Source of the DNA: Sporolactobacillus sp. CQH2019
Lineage (GTDB): Bacteria > Bacillota > Bacilli > Bacillales > Sporolactobacillaceae
Direction: 5' to 3'
DNA length: 64,000 nt
Assembly (NCBI RefSeq): GCF_028765345.1
Contig: NZ_JARAJZ010000001.1
Span: forward strand, 124,001 to 188,000
A model generated the notes under the pieces. That model had not been told where the DNA came from. It did not search any database and worked only from the letters and a program-made list of their open reading frames with translations. A program made the translations under genes and the position numbers. Position 1 is the stretch's first letter. Each line of letters begins with the position of its first letter. Positions 26,129-35,475 of this stretch are shown here, one piece after another.

Positions 26129-27446
26129 TGTTTTCAGCTCCTCTGCCGAATTCTTTGATCAACTGATCAATCGCTTCATCCAACGGCACTTTCAGCGACT
26201 GGGGCTGGCACAGGTAACGGATCATCTTCGGATGAAACTGGATCGCTTCATCGATAGCCGCCGAGCTTCCGGGCTTATAAGCACCGATGCTGATCAGGTC
26301 CTCAGACTCGGTATATTGGGCAAGAAGCGCTCGAAAGTGTCCTGCGGCTTCCAGATGTTCGGGAGTATCGATTTCATTCATGACGCGGCTGACACTTTTC
26401 AGCAGATTGACTGCCGGATACTGGCCCTTTTGCGCAAGTGCGCGATCAAGAACGATATGCCCGTCAAGAATGCCTCTCGCCGTGTCGGAAATCGGTTCGT
26501 CCAGATCGTCTCCGTCGACCAGGACTGTATAAAACGCGGTGATGGTCCCGTTCACGTCCGTACCGGTTCTTTCCAGGAGACGGGGCAGCATGGCGAAAAC
26601 CGACGGAGGATAGCCCTTGGTGGTCGGCGGCTCTCCGACCGCCAGCCCGATTTCCCGCTGGCTCATTGCCACGCGCGTCAGTGAATCCATCATCAAAAGG
26701 ACATCTTTTCCTCTTGAGCGGAAATATTCGGCAATAGCGGTTGCCGTCATCGCCCCTTTAATTCGCATTAAGGCCGGCTGATCGCCGGTTGCAACAATCA
26801 CGATTGAACGTTTTATTCCTTCCGGCCCCAGATCCTTTTCCAGAAATTCCCGGACCTCACGCCCGCGCTCGCCGATCAGAGCAATCACATTTAAATCCGC
26901 AGAAGTATTTCTGGCAATCATGCCCATCAGCGTACTCTTCCCGACGCCGCTGCCGGCGAAAATCCCGACACGCTGGCCTTTGCCGACGGTCAGAAGTCCG
27001 CCGATCGAACGGACTCCCAGTTCAATCTGCTCGCTGATCCGCGGCCTCTTCAACGGATCGGGGGGCGGCTGATTCGTCGGAACAACCGCAAACGGCTTTG
27101 AAAAATGCATACCTGACATTGGCAGCCCCATGCTGTCGCAAACCTGGCCGAGAAGCTCGTCATTGACCTTAATCTCAAGAGGCTTTCCTGTCGCCTCAAC
27201 GAGACAGCCCGGAGAAATATGGGCCACGGAGGTGTACGGCATCAGAAGAATGCTTTCTTCCCGAAACCCGACCACCTCTGCCAGGACTTTTCGCTGGCCG
27301 CCTTTCATATGAATAATACAGACGTCGCCGACGGATGAAGACGGGCCCTTCGATTCGACTAATAGACCGACGACGCGATTGATTTTACCGAACCGGCGGT
27401 AACTGTCAATTGATGGAAGTGCTTCGATCAATCGGTCCGCATTCAT
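26121..27446 (-). CDS. fliI: Flagellar export ATPase FliI
   Basis: FliI unfolds or releases export substrates and resembles the F1 beta subunit. Walker A is FAGSGVGKSTLMGMIA; the arginine/glutamate region VALIGERGREVREFLEK and Walker B LLMMDSLTRVAMSQREIGLA follow, as does the conserved GEPPTTKGYPPSVF. The frame is open to 27548, but the ATG at 27446 has GGAGGAG upstream and overlaps the fliH stop as ATGA, so the extra 34 codons are not part of the protein. 441 aa. Confidence 0.97.
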   Translation of the reverse strand: MNADRLIEALPSIDSYRRFGKINRVVGLLVESKGPSSSVGDVCIIHMKGGQRKVLAEVVGFREESILLMPYTSVAHISPGCLVEATGKPLEIKVNDELLGQVCDSMGLPMSGMHFSKPFAVVPTNQPPPDPLKRPRISEQIELGVRSIGGLLTVGKGQRVGIFAGSGVGKSTLMGMIARNTSADLNVIALIGERGREVREFLEKDLGPEGIKRSIVIVATGDQPALMRIKGAMTATAIAEYFRSRGKDVLLMMDSLTRVAMSQREIGLAVGEPPTTKGYPPSVFAMLPRLLERTGTDVNGTITAFYTVLVDGDDLDEPISDTARGILDGHIVLDRALAQKGQYPAVNLLKSVSRVMNEIDTPEHLEAAGHFRALLAQYTESEDLISIGAYKPGSSAAIDEAIQFHPKMIRYLCQPQSLKVPLDEAIDQLIKEFGRGAENSA

Positions 27447-28204
27447 TTTCGTTTCTCCTCCATCAGTTCTTTTAATTTTTCCTTGATGACGGATAACTGG
27501 CTGTCTACACTGGCAACGATCTTCCCGAAAGCCGTTTCGATAGTACAATCATTTTCGGCAAAATCGCCGTCCGCGTAAATAAAAATTTTAGCATCCTGAA
27601 CGAGCGAATCCATTTCGTTTTTGCGCTGATTCAGTACCTCAAAACGGTCGGGTGAAACGGTAATTTTTATCGTTTCCTGATCCTTTGCCTCATGAACGGC
27701 CTTTGAAACAAGGGAAAACCATTTGTCCTTATCCAGCGCAAGGGAAATGCCGATGATCTTTTCAGCGACGGCCATCGACAGCTTCAGAATTTCCGGCTCT
27801 GCATCCTCCAGGTAGCTCCGGTAAGCCGCACGTGCCTGATTGATCAGCTGATTAGCCTGAGCCACACGCGACTCAAAGCTTTTTTCTCCCTCGGAAGCCC
27901 CTTTCTTGAAACCTGCCTCATAGCCTTCTTTTTCCTTAAGCCTGAAGGTCTCATCTCTTCTTTTTTTCGCTTCGGCAGCATCGTTTTCCATCTGTTTATC
28001 GAATTCCAGACGTTTCTGCCCTGCCTCCTCCAAAATCTCCGCTGCTTCCCGTTTTGCCCGGCGTATTCTTTCTTCCAGACTCCTTTCGACAGATTCCCGG
28101 TCCATCTTACTGTTTAGAGCATCCAGTTCCGGGTCGATCGCTGCCGACAGCCCGATCACTTGTCTGTCGTTAACCTTCTCGGGAGATTTAATGAGGTTAG
28201 ACAA
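27443..28204 (-). CDS. fliH: Flagellar export regulator FliH
   Basis: FliH inhibits and anchors FliI at the export gate, like a peripheral stalk. Charged N-terminal coiled coil with Glu/Lys/Arg/Ala-rich heptads, then the C-terminal V-ATPase E-subunit-like domain (LSMAVAEKIIGISLALDKDKW ... PDRFEVLNQRKNEM ... GDFAENDCTIETAFGKI). TTG start at 28204 with GGGGGAT, overlapping the fliG stop by 8 bp. 253 aa. Confidence 0.93.
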   Translation of the reverse strand: MSNLIKSPEKVNDRQVIGLSAAIDPELDALNSKMDRESVERSLEERIRRAKREAAEILEEAGQKRLEFDKQMENDAAEAKKRRDETFRLKEKEGYEAGFKKGASEGEKSFESRVAQANQLINQARAAYRSYLEDAEPEILKLSMAVAEKIIGISLALDKDKWFSLVSKAVHEAKDQETIKITVSPDRFEVLNQRKNEMDSLVQDAKIFIYADGDFAENDCTIETAFGKIVASVDSQLSVIKEKLKELMEEKRK

Positions 28205-29213
28205 TCACATCATCCCCCTGACCGCGGGCAATGACAATTTCTCCGGCGTCCTCCAGTTTTCTGATCGTATTTACGATTCTTGTCTGCGCTTCCTCCACAT
28301 CATGCAGGCGGACAGGTCCCATATATTCCATTTCTTCCTTAAAGCTGGCCGCCATACGATCGGACATATTATGGAACAGTAAATCTTTCACCTCGTCGCT
28401 CGCCGTGCGCATTGCCAGAATCAGATCTTCGTTCTCGCTTTCCCGGATCACCCGCTGAATAGCCCGGTCATCAAGGACAATGATATCCTCAAACACAAAC
28501 ATTCTTTTCTTGATCTCTTCTGCCAGATCTGAATCATTTTTTTCCAGGCGATCCAGTATATTCTTCTCGGTCGCCCGATCGACACCGTTCAGAACGTTGA
28601 CAATGGAAGCAATGCCTCCTGTCCTTGTATAATCCTGATTCACGGATGAAGTGGATATTTTTTTCTCCAGTACTCTTTCCACCTGAGCAATTACTTCAGG
28701 AGACGTGCGGTCCATTTGGGCGACTCTTTTGGCGATATCCGCCTGATTTTCCTCAGGAAGAGCGGACAGAACGGTCGCAGCCTGCTGAGCATCCAGGTAA
28801 GAAAGCACTAGGGCAATCGTTTGCGGGTGCTCATTCTGAATAAAATTCAGAATCTGCTGGGGATCGCTTTTCCTCATAAAGTCGAAAGGCCTGACCTGCA
28901 GTGTCGTCGTCAGCCGCTGAATAATCTGTTTTGCCTCGTCGGGACCCAGAGCTTTTTCAAGAATTTGCTTGGCATAGCCGATTCCGCCCTGCGAGATGTA
29001 CTCCTGTGCCAGCGCGGTCTGAAAAAATTCATCAATGATCTGTTTTTTCATATCGGGATCGATTTTTCGTACATTTGATATTTCCAGAGTCAGTTCTTCG
29101 ATCTCCTGTTCCGTCAAATGTTTAAAAATGGTAGCCGATACCTCGGTCCCGAGTGCGATCATGAGGATCGCGGCCTTTTGTTTCCCTGTCAGTTTATTTC
29201 TTCGTTCTGCCAA
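28197..29213 (-). CDS. fliG: Flagellar motor switch protein FliG
   Basis: FliG joins the MS ring to the C ring and carries the charged helix that interacts with the stator. Three armadillo-type domains are visible: N-terminal KAAILMIALGTEVSATIF, middle EHPQTIALVLSYL with EENQ-like motif, and C-terminal torque helix with DDRAIQRVIRE. 338 aa. Starts with TTG preceded by GGGAGGAG, 6 bases away; no ATG fits better. Confidence 0.97.
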   Translation of the reverse strand: MAERRNKLTGKQKAAILMIALGTEVSATIFKHLTEQEIEELTLEISNVRKIDPDMKKQIIDEFFQTALAQEYISQGGIGYAKQILEKALGPDEAKQIIQRLTTTLQVRPFDFMRKSDPQQILNFIQNEHPQTIALVLSYLDAQQAATVLSALPEENQADIAKRVAQMDRTSPEVIAQVERVLEKKISTSSVNQDYTRTGGIASIVNVLNGVDRATEKNILDRLEKNDSDLAEEIKKRMFVFEDIIVLDDRAIQRVIRESENEDLILAMRTASDEVKDLLFHNMSDRMAASFKEEMEYMGPVRLHDVEEAQTRIVNTIRKLEDAGEIVIARGQGDDVIV

Positions 29214-29228
29214 TTGGTACTCCTCCCT

Positions 29229-30812
29229 TCATCGTTCGTCGGAAAGCCAGCCTCTGAGCAGCCTCACAAATTGATCGGGCTTTTGTTTTGCCATTTTTTC
29301 AATTTCATTGTATTTTTTCTGTTCCGGATTTTCATCTTCCAGTGATTCTTTAAGTTCATCCTCCTGCGGAATATCTTCTACATAAGCTTCTTCTTCAGAC
29401 GCGGCTCTTCTTCTTCTGTACAGGATCAGCCATACGACCAGCCCGGCAATCAGCAGAAGCAGTCCGCCGCCGATAATATAGGGCCACCAGTTCATCGACG
29501 GAGCGGCCTGCGACATTTGGCCGTTCAGCCGTCCTACCGTGATCGATGTCTTCTGATTGACGACATTGGCGGACAATTCCTGTCCCTGATTGTCGGATAT
29601 AGATGTCTGGACAATCGAATTCAGAATTTGTTTCACGTCATTGATGCGCTGCTGCGACAAAGAATTATTATTATTCGCCGAGGGCGGTTCGATCATGACC
29701 TGAATGCCGAGATCGGTGATCTTATAAGGACTGTTCGTCACATCGCGGTGTATTTTGTTAAATACATAGTTGACCTGGTCCTGGACTTTCTGATAAGTCC
29801 CGTTGCCGTTTGTGCCTGCCTGATAAGTCGGGACGGCATTTGTGCCGGTTCCCACCTGTCCGCCTGCTCCCTGTCCTGTATAAGTCTCAGTGATATGCTG
29901 CGTGCTGGAGGCAAGTCCCTCCATCGTCTGCTGATTGACAGGCTCCACCAAATCCTGTTTTTCCTTGGACTGCGTAAAATCAACGTTGGCCGTAACATTG
30001 ACCACGACCTTGCCCTGTCCCATCATCAGCGTCAGCATCTGCGTCACCCGGCGCTGAAAGTTATTTTCAATGTCGTGAACGATCTGCTGCTGCTGATTAT
30101 AGGTGGAAAGAGTCGAATTTCCGCCGCTGTTGCTCTTCGGATCATAGTAGTTATAGTACTGGTCCATAATAACGATATTGTTTTCGGGAAGATTCGGCAC
30201 ACTTTTGGAAACCAAGTGGTAGAGCCCGTTTATTTGCGTGCTGGTCAGCTGAAAACCCGGGGATACGTTCAGCATGATCGACGCCGATGCCGAGTCGTTC
30301 GAACTCTGACTTCCGACCCATCCGCTATTCTGCGGAAGTGTCAGCATGACCTTCGCCGACTTGACTCCCTGAGTGTTGGAAATCAGATTGGCCAGCTCCG
30401 TCTGCATAGCGGCCCGCTGCAGAACATTAAACTGGTTGTCCGTCATTCCGAATCCGGCATTCTGACTGAAAAAAGAATAATCGATTTCTCCTGTTTTCGG
30501 AATGCCCTGAGCGGCAAGATCGACCTTCAGCTGGTCGACCTGATTGGAGGGAACACTGATCGTCGTTCCGCCTGCCGAAAGTTTATAAGGAACCTTCTTA
30601 CTGTCCAGCGTACTCGTGATCTGTCCCGCTTCGCTCGTCGACAGATTGCTGTAAAGCGGCGCGTACTGTTTAACGTTTGTCAGAACCACGAAGAGCACGA
30701 TCGCAAGAACCAGTGCTGCCGCCCCTCCGATAATCCAGATCTTTTTCTTTTTTGATAAACCCAGCCACAACTCTTTAAGCCGCTTAATGAAAGCTAACAC
30801 TTTTTCCTTCAT
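29229..30812 (-). CDS. fliF: Flagellar MS-ring protein FliF
   Basis: FliF forms the MS ring in the membrane, the first basal body structure. First membrane segment about residues 25-46, a periplasmic part with two ring-building motifs (YAPLYSNLSTSEAGQI; KSAKVMLTLPQNSGWV), a Gly/Asn-rich loop, the second membrane segment near residue 445-467 (WPYIIGGGLLLLIAGLVVWL), and a C-terminal acidic tail ending FVRLLRGWLSDE, the FliG-binding peptide. 527 aa; ATG with GGAGGA. Confidence 0.97.
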   Translation of the reverse strand: MKEKVLAFIKRLKELWLGLSKKKKIWIIGGAAALVLAIVLFVVLTNVKQYAPLYSNLSTSEAGQITSTLDSKKVPYKLSAGGTTISVPSNQVDQLKVDLAAQGIPKTGEIDYSFFSQNAGFGMTDNQFNVLQRAAMQTELANLISNTQGVKSAKVMLTLPQNSGWVGSQSSNDSASASIMLNVSPGFQLTSTQINGLYHLVSKSVPNLPENNIVIMDQYYNYYDPKSNSGGNSTLSTYNQQQQIVHDIENNFQRRVTQMLTLMMGQGKVVVNVTANVDFTQSKEKQDLVEPVNQQTMEGLASSTQHITETYTGQGAGGQVGTGTNAVPTYQAGTNGNGTYQKVQDQVNYVFNKIHRDVTNSPYKITDLGIQVMIEPPSANNNNSLSQQRINDVKQILNSIVQTSISDNQGQELSANVVNQKTSITVGRLNGQMSQAAPSMNWWPYIIGGGLLLLIAGLVVWLILYRRRRAASEEEAYVEDIPQEDELKESLEDENPEQKKYNEIEKMAKQKPDQFVRLLRGWLSDER

Positions 30813-30836
30813 AGCATCCTCCGTCAGGCGATCCGG

Positions 30837-31136
30837 TCAAATTTGCATTCCCATGACATCCTGGTAAGCGCTGACGACCCGGTCGCGGACCTGCACGGCT
30901 GTTTTCAGCATGACATCGGCCTTCTGCATGGCAATCATCACATTGTGCAAATCGACATTGCTTGTTCCGTTCGCCAGATCGGTTACCATCTGATTGGCCG
31001 TCTGCTGAGAATCATTGACCGTTCCGATGGCATTTTCCAGCATACTCGCAAATGATTGCTGAGCCGACGAAACACTGGGCGACGTCTGAGAAACGGCAGT
31101 TGTTGAAGGGGCAAAACCTACAGGATTAATACTCAT
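30837..31136 (-). CDS. fliE: Flagellar MS ring-rod junction protein FliE
   Basis: FliE is the exported first rod element that joins the MS ring to the FlgB/FlgC rod. The 99-aa protein shows the conserved second half DLHNVMIAMQKADVMLKTAVQVRDRVVSAY-type helix (here split by its own Met residues) and a Ser/Thr-rich N-terminus. ATG start with a weak ribosome site; 10 bp from flgC. Confidence 0.94.
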   Translation of the reverse strand: MSINPVGFAPSTTAVSQTSPSVSSAQQSFASMLENAIGTVNDSQQTANQMVTDLANGTSNVDLHNVMIAMQKADVMLKTAVQVRDRVVSAYQDVMGMQI

Positions 31137-31146
31137 TTCGCATAGC

Positions 31147-31590
31147 CTACTTTCCGATATTTAATGCACTTGAGAGCATGTTTTTATCTGCATTGATGGC
31201 CGTTACTCCCGCTTCATACGAGCGGTTGGCGTCCATTAGGTCAACCATTTCCTTAAGCGGATCGACATTGGATTGTTTCACATAGCCGTTCGCATCGGCA
31301 TCCGGATTCGTCGGATCGTATTTAACGGGAAAAGGAGCCGGATCTTCCGTCACGCTGCTCACTTCCACTCCGCCGGCAGCTGAACCGAGGGAATTTTGAA
31401 AAACCGATTCAAATGACGGATTAATGGTATTCATGTTGACCACTTTTCTGGCATAGGGCTGCCATTGTCCATTGACGTTTTTTTCGCGTGTCGTATCCGC
31501 ATTCGCTATATTAGAAGAAACGACGTCCATTCTGAATCGCTGGGCCGTAAGACCTGAAGCCGCGATGTCAAGTCCGCTGAACATTCCCAT
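31147..31590 (-). CDS. flgC: Flagellar proximal rod protein FlgC
   Basis: FlgC is an exported proximal rod subunit. N-terminal rod signature LDIAASGLTAQRFRMDVVSSNIANADT and C-terminal EMVDLMDANRSYEAGVTAINADKNM-type helix (residues 110-140) bracket a short variable centre. 147 aa. ATG with GGGAGGG, which is also the end of flgB. A second ATG two codons later is possible. Confidence 0.95.
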   Translation of the reverse strand: MGMFSGLDIAASGLTAQRFRMDVVSSNIANADTTREKNVNGQWQPYARKVVNMNTINPSFESVFQNSLGSAAGGVEVSSVTEDPAPFPVKYDPTNPDADANGYVKQSNVDPLKEMVDLMDANRSYEAGVTAINADKNMLSSALNIGK

Positions 31591-31596
31591 GCCGTC

Positions 31597-31971
31597 TTAC
31601 CCTCCCAATACCGTGTTGAATTGTTGGAATTGATTGCTTGCTGCTTGTCCAAGCGCCTGATAGTATAATTGATTTTGAGCGAGATCAGACATCTCATGGT
31701 CAATATCTACATTATTTCCGTTATTCTGAATGGTGCCATATGTATCTGTCACCGTACTATAACCCGTCTGATCCGCAGAGGTGAGAGGAAAATTATCGGA
31801 GTTGTTCTGATTTGTTTGCATTGACTGATTGAGCACATCATTAAAAACTACTTTTTGTGCCTTATAATTGGGGGTATCCACATTAGCAATGTTCTGAGAA
31901 ATTGCATTTTGTTCCGCCATTGATCCGTTCATAGCCCGTTCAATAGCGGATAGGGGAGTCAGCGAAAACAT
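31597..31971 (-). CDS. flgB: Flagellar proximal rod protein FlgB, first gene of the fla/che operon
   Basis: FlgB is the first rod protein exported after FliE. The N-terminal AISQNIANVDTPNYKAQKVVF motif is clear (residues 22-43) and the C-terminus ends in the helix DIDHEMSDLAQNQLYYQAL. 124 aa. ATG with AAAGGATG. The 394-bp region upstream has no gene and carries the operon's promoters; codY ends beyond a strong terminator. All downstream genes to swrB are close or overlapping, so this is a single very long transcription unit. Confidence 0.95.
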   Translation of the reverse strand: MFSLTPLSAIERAMNGSMAEQNAISQNIANVDTPNYKAQKVVFNDVLNQSMQTNQNNSDNFPLTSADQTGYSTVTDTYGTIQNNGNNVDIDHEMSDLAQNQLYYQALGQAASNQFQQFNTVLGG

Positions 31972-32009
31972 TTTCCCAACACATCCTTTTATTTTGTCTT
32001 TATAAGTTC

Positions 32010-32037
32010 ATTTTATCAACTTTTGGCCTAATGTCTA
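32010..32037 (-). promoter_or_regulatory. Sigma-A-like promoter of the fla/che operon
   Basis: TAGACA, 16 bases, then TAAAAT on the minus strand, about 40 bp upstream of the flgB start. Confidence 0.5.
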
Positions 32038-32050
32038 CGCTAATCTTTTT

Positions 32051-32079
32051 ATATCGACCGTTTTCTGCCCCTTGTTTAG
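32051..32079 (-). promoter_or_regulatory. Sigma-D-like promoter of the fla/che operon
   Basis: CTAAA, 16 bases, then GTCGATAT on the minus strand, against the sigma-D consensus TAAA-N15-GCCGATAT: 7 of 8 in the -10 element and one extra base of spacing. Together with sigD in the operon it predicts positive feedback. Confidence 0.5.
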
Positions 32080-32172
32080 CTTTTTTATGGGTAAATAGAC
32101 CTTTATTTTGTCATATTTTGTCTTAAAAGGGCATTTATTCACCAGATTTTTCCTTTATATCCATAGATAATC

Positions 32173-32199
32173 TTGGTAAAAAAAGGCCTATTTTACCAA
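32173..32199. repeat. Inverted repeat upstream of flgB
   Basis: TTGGTAAAA and TTTTACCAA are separated by 9 bases. There is no T-run of terminator type; possible operator in the fla/che control region. Confidence 0.5.
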
Positions 32200-32268
32200 A
32201 TATCAATTGAAAATATTAAATTTTACAGTTTGTATCGATCGAAAGTATTATTCTATTTGTAACATGTG

Positions 32269-32283
32269 AATTTTCAAAGAATA
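32269..32283. promoter_or_regulatory. CodY-like site upstream of fla/che
   Basis: AATTTTCAAAGAATA matches the CodY consensus AATTTTCWGAAAATT at 12 of 15 positions. CodY is encoded next door and represses fla/che in B. subtilis. Three mismatches in an AT-rich stretch can occur by chance. Confidence 0.35.
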
Positions 32284-32335
32284 AAAAAAGGACTTTTGGT
32301 GATCGGAACAACTGCTCGATCACCAAAAATCCTTT
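32283..32335 (-). terminator. Intrinsic terminator of hslV-hslU-codY
   Basis: A 19-bp stem with one mismatch (arms 32287-32305 and 32317-32335) has an 11-base loop and is followed by T7 on the minus strand, 31 bp past codY. Confidence 0.93.
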
Positions 32336-32365
32336 AAAACCGTTTTAACTTGCCTGATAAAAAGC

Positions 32366-33142
32366 TTATCCTTCTTTAATTCGATTCAGTTCAAGCAGGA
32401 ACTTGTCATTCAGCACTTTAATGTACGTACCTTTCATGCCAAGCGACCTAGATTCAATGACGCCCGCGCTCTCAAGCTTTCTCAGGGCATTGACAATGAC
32501 CGAACGGGTAATGCCGACCCGATCGGCAATTTTGCTGGCAACAAGAAGCCCTTCATTTCCTTCCAGTTCGTCGAAGATATGTTCGATTGCCTCCAATTCG
32601 CTGTAAGAGAGGGAGCTGATCGCCATCTGAACAATGGCCTTCTCTCTCGCTTCTTCCTCCACCTCATTTGTTTTCTCCCTGAGGATCTCCATGCCGACAA
32701 CGGTCGCTCCGTATTCCGCAAGAATCAGATCCTCATCCGTGAATGTCTCGTTCAATCGCGAAAGGATCAGCGTACCCAGCCGTTCACCGCCGCCGACGAT
32801 CGGAACAACCGTTGTCAGGCCGTTGGCGAACAAGTCTTTATTCTCATCGGGGAAGATGCTGAACTCGCTGTTAATATCAAGATTGGGAGAGGTCTGGACA
32901 ACCGTGAAAAGATTTTGTGTGTAGTTGTCCGGAAACTGTCTGCTTTCAAACATCTTCTGTATCCGTTCATTTTCGAATTCAAGTTTCAGCGAAAGACCGA
33001 GAATCTTGCCGCGCCGGCTGACGACAAATGTATTTGTCTGGATGACATCGCGCAGCGTCTTGGCCATTTCGTTAAAATCAACCTGCGTCTTGGTTCCTTG
33101 AAGCAATTGATTGATCTTTCTCGTTTTTTCCAGTAATGTCAT
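32366..33142 (-). CDS. codY: Global transcription regulator CodY
   Basis: CodY senses branched-chain amino acids and GTP and represses nutrition, competence and motility genes in rich conditions. N-terminal GAF domain ([15 protein letters not shown] ... [14 protein letters not shown]), then the C-terminal winged helix with [19 protein letters not shown]. The frame runs to 33187, but AGGAGGA precedes the ATG at 33142, giving 258 aa, one shorter than B. subtilis. Last gene of the hslV-hslU-codY unit, followed by a strong terminator and the fla/che control region. Confidence 0.98.
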   Translation of the reverse strand: MTLLEKTRKINQLLQGTKTQVDFNEMAKTLRDVIQTNTFVVSRRGKILGLSLKLEFENERIQKMFESRQFPDNYTQNLFTVVQTSPNLDINSEFSIFPDENKDLFANGLTTVVPIVGGGERLGTLILSRLNETFTDEDLILAEYGATVVGMEILREKTNEVEEEAREKAIVQMAISSLSYSELEAIEHIFDELEGNEGLLVASKIADRVGITRSVIVNALRKLESAGVIESRSLGMKGTYIKVLNDKFLLELNRIKEG

Positions 33143-33265
33143 AATAAATTCCTCCTGAGTGTCATGAGTTCTTTTAAATGAACTCATCCGAATATTCAGC
33201 TGAATATCGTGCCAGATACTTGAATGTCTTTTTGCCTTTAAGGATCTTCTCCCCCGGGCATCAAT

Positions 33266-34675
33266 CTATAAAATAAATTGGCTGAGATCGCGATTTTTCG
33301 CAATTGTGGATAATTTTTCATCAACATATTCAGGCGTGATGACCACTTCCTGAAGTGTGATATCCGGTGCTTCGAAAGACAGATCTTCTAAGAGTTTCTC
33401 CAAAATCGTATGTAATCTTCTTGCACCGATATTGTCTGTATCCTGATTGACCTCGTATGCGATCGACGCCATTTTATGAATAGCTTCGTCAGAAAATTTA
33501 ATCTTTATACCTTCTGTTTCAAGAAGTGCTTTATATTGCTTGATCAGGGCGTTGTTCGGTTTGACGAGAATATTAACAAAATCATCAACCGACAGGCTTT
33601 TCAGCTCAACGCGGATCGGGAAACGGCCCTGTAATTCAGGGATCAGGTCCGAAGGTTTGGAGAGATGAAAGGCCCCGGCAGCTATAAAAAGAACGTAGTC
33701 GGTTTTCACAGGTCCGTATTTTGTCATCACGGTCGATCCTTCGACAATCGGTAAAATGTCCCTCTGGACGCCTTCGCGTGAAACTTCGCCGGCATTTTGC
33801 CCTTTTCCCGTTATCTTGTCGATTTCATCGATAAAAATGATCCCCGACTGCTCCGCGCGGTCAACAGCTTCCTGTGTTACTTCATCCATATCAAGCAGTT
33901 TCTCGGCTTCTTCCCGGGTCAGTATCCTCCGCGCTTCCTTTACCTTCAGTTTCTTCTTTTTAGTCTGCCTCGGACCCAGGTTTCCCAAAAGGTTCTGAAG
34001 ATTGGCGCCGAACTGTTCCATACCTGCATTCTGAAACAGATCAAAAACCTGATTGCCTTGCTGCTCCGTCACTTCAACGGAAACGAGACGATCCTCAAGC
34101 TCCCCGAGCCTGAGCAGTTTCTCGGCCTGCAGCCGTTTCTCGCGCAGAGAGGAATCGACGTCCGCCTGATGATTGGCACCGTCAGCCTCGGACGTTCCCT
34201 TCGTCTGCCCGCCGAAAAGAAATTCGAGCGGATTTTTCGGCTGCTCCGACTTATGCCCGCCCGGGACGAGCAGTTCAACTAGTTTTTTATTCGCCGCCGC
34301 TTCGGCCTTCGATTCTACCTGTTTCATTTTTTCTTCTCTGACAAGCCTGACGGACGTTTCGACCAGATCGCGGACCATCGACTCTACATCCCGTCCGACA
34401 TAGCCGACTTCCGTAAACTTAGTGGCTTCAAACTTAACAAAAGGAGCATGGACGATTTTTGCAAGACGCCTGGCTATTTCCGTTTTGCCGACACCTGTCG
34501 GCCCGATCATCAGAATGTTTTTCGGAATGATTTCCTCGCGCATTCTTGCATCCAGTTTCGACCGGCGGTAACGGTTGCGCAGAGCAACGGCCACAGACCG
34601 TTTGGCTTCTTTCTGGCCGATGATGTATCGGTCAAGCTGTTCGACAATTTGTTTTGGCGTGAGCGGTGCCGACAT
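33266..34675 (-). CDS. hslU: HslU/ClpY unfoldase ATPase
   Basis: HslU is the AAA+ ring that unfolds substrates into HslV. Walker A is [15 protein letters not shown], the I domain lies between it and Walker B ([11 protein letters not shown]), the pore motif is [12 protein letters not shown], and the C-terminus RDLSQFIL is the tail that inserts into HslV. 469 aa, family length. ATG with GGGAGG 28 bp after hslV. Confidence 0.98.
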   Translation of the reverse strand: MSAPLTPKQIVEQLDRYIIGQKEAKRSVAVALRNRYRRSKLDARMREEIIPKNILMIGPTGVGKTEIARRLAKIVHAPFVKFEATKFTEVGYVGRDVESMVRDLVETSVRLVREEKMKQVESKAEAAANKKLVELLVPGGHKSEQPKNPLEFLFGGQTKGTSEADGANHQADVDSSLREKRLQAEKLLRLGELEDRLVSVEVTEQQGNQVFDLFQNAGMEQFGANLQNLLGNLGPRQTKKKKLKVKEARRILTREEAEKLLDMDEVTQEAVDRAEQSGIIFIDEIDKITGKGQNAGEVSREGVQRDILPIVEGSTVMTKYGPVKTDYVLFIAAGAFHLSKPSDLIPELQGRFPIRVELKSLSVDDFVNILVKPNNALIKQYKALLETEGIKIKFSDEAIHKMASIAYEVNQDTDNIGARRLHTILEKLLEDLSFEAPDITLQEVVITPEYVDEKLSTIAKNRDLSQFIL

Positions 34676-34703
34676 AGCTTAAACCTCCCTTTGATGATTC
34701 CAG

Positions 34704-35246
34704 TCAAAGTTCCTCAACAATAATCTGATCATTCGTGTAAACACAGATTTCTCCGGCAATAATCAGCGCCTTCTCGGCGATGTCTCTGGCCGAGAGGTCG
34801 GGAGAACCCCATCTTTTGAGCGCTCTGCCTGCCGAGAGTGCATAGTTTCCCCCCGAACCGATCGCCAGCATGCCGTCGTCAGGTTCGATGACCTCGCCTG
34901 TTCCCGAGATCAAAAGGAGATTATTTTTATCCATAACGATCAGCATCGCCTCAAGCTGGCGCAGCATCTTATCTCCGCGCCATTCTTTGGCCAGTTCAAC
35001 CGCAGAGCGTTGAAGATTGCCATTGTACTCTTCAAGCCGCCCCTCGAATTTTTCAAACAGAGTAAAAGCATCGGCAACTGACCCGGCAAATCCGGAAATA
35101 ACCTTTCCATGATACAGTCTGCGAACTTTGCGGGCAGACTTTTTCATGATCACCGACTGACCGAATGTTACCTGGCCGTCTCCGGCCATCGCGCTCCGCC
35201 CATTGTGATGAATGGCGAAAATCGTCGTCGCATGAAAAGCCCCCAT
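34704..35246 (-). CDS. hslV: HslV/ClpQ peptidase subunit
   Basis: HslV is the proteasome-like peptidase of the HslUV (ClpQY, CodWX) complex. The start with AAGGAGGA at 35246 gives 180 aa beginning [16 protein letters not shown]. The ATTI motif marks the usual catalytic Thr (T7); AGDGQVTFG and [17 protein letters not shown] are conserved. B. subtilis has Ser after Met (MSSFHATT), used there as the N-terminal nucleophile; here that residue is Gly, so activity would need processing to T7 or another route. Its own promoter stands where xerC would normally be. Confidence 0.96.
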   Translation of the reverse strand: MGAFHATTIFAIHHNGRSAMAGDGQVTFGQSVIMKKSARKVRRLYHGKVISGFAGSVADAFTLFEKFEGRLEEYNGNLQRSAVELAKEWRGDKMLRQLEAMLIVMDKNNLLLISGTGEVIEPDDGMLAIGSGGNYALSAGRALKRWGSPDLSARDIAEKALIIAGEICVYTNDQIIVEEL

Positions 35247-35446
35247 AAAAATCCTCCTTCCAGCTATGTGAAAGCGAGCGGAAACACTTTTCTGAAAAAG
35301 AAAACATGGTTTCTGCGCATGGAACAAGCCTGCTCCGCTGAATCAAGCGGGACAGACCTTTCCGATCTATTTACAAGCGGTAAAGAATCATTCAATGAAA
35401 CAATCATAAATAGGGTCAATCTGAGCATACGGCCTCTTGCTTTTTC

Positions 35447-35475
35447 ATGTTAGCACAAGTCAAATCAATAAGCAA
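35447..35475 (-). promoter_or_regulatory. Sigma-A-like promoter of hslV-hslU-codY
   Basis: TTGCTT, 17 bases, TAACAT with a TG one base before it (extended -10). It lies directly downstream of trmFO; the leader to hslV is about 195 nt with no recognisable gene. Confidence 0.55.

Noticed and set aside
29517-30755. A 412-codon plus-strand open frame
   Set aside because: It is antisense to fliF, which is complete and strongly conserved; the plus-strand translation has no recognisable family and no ribosome site.
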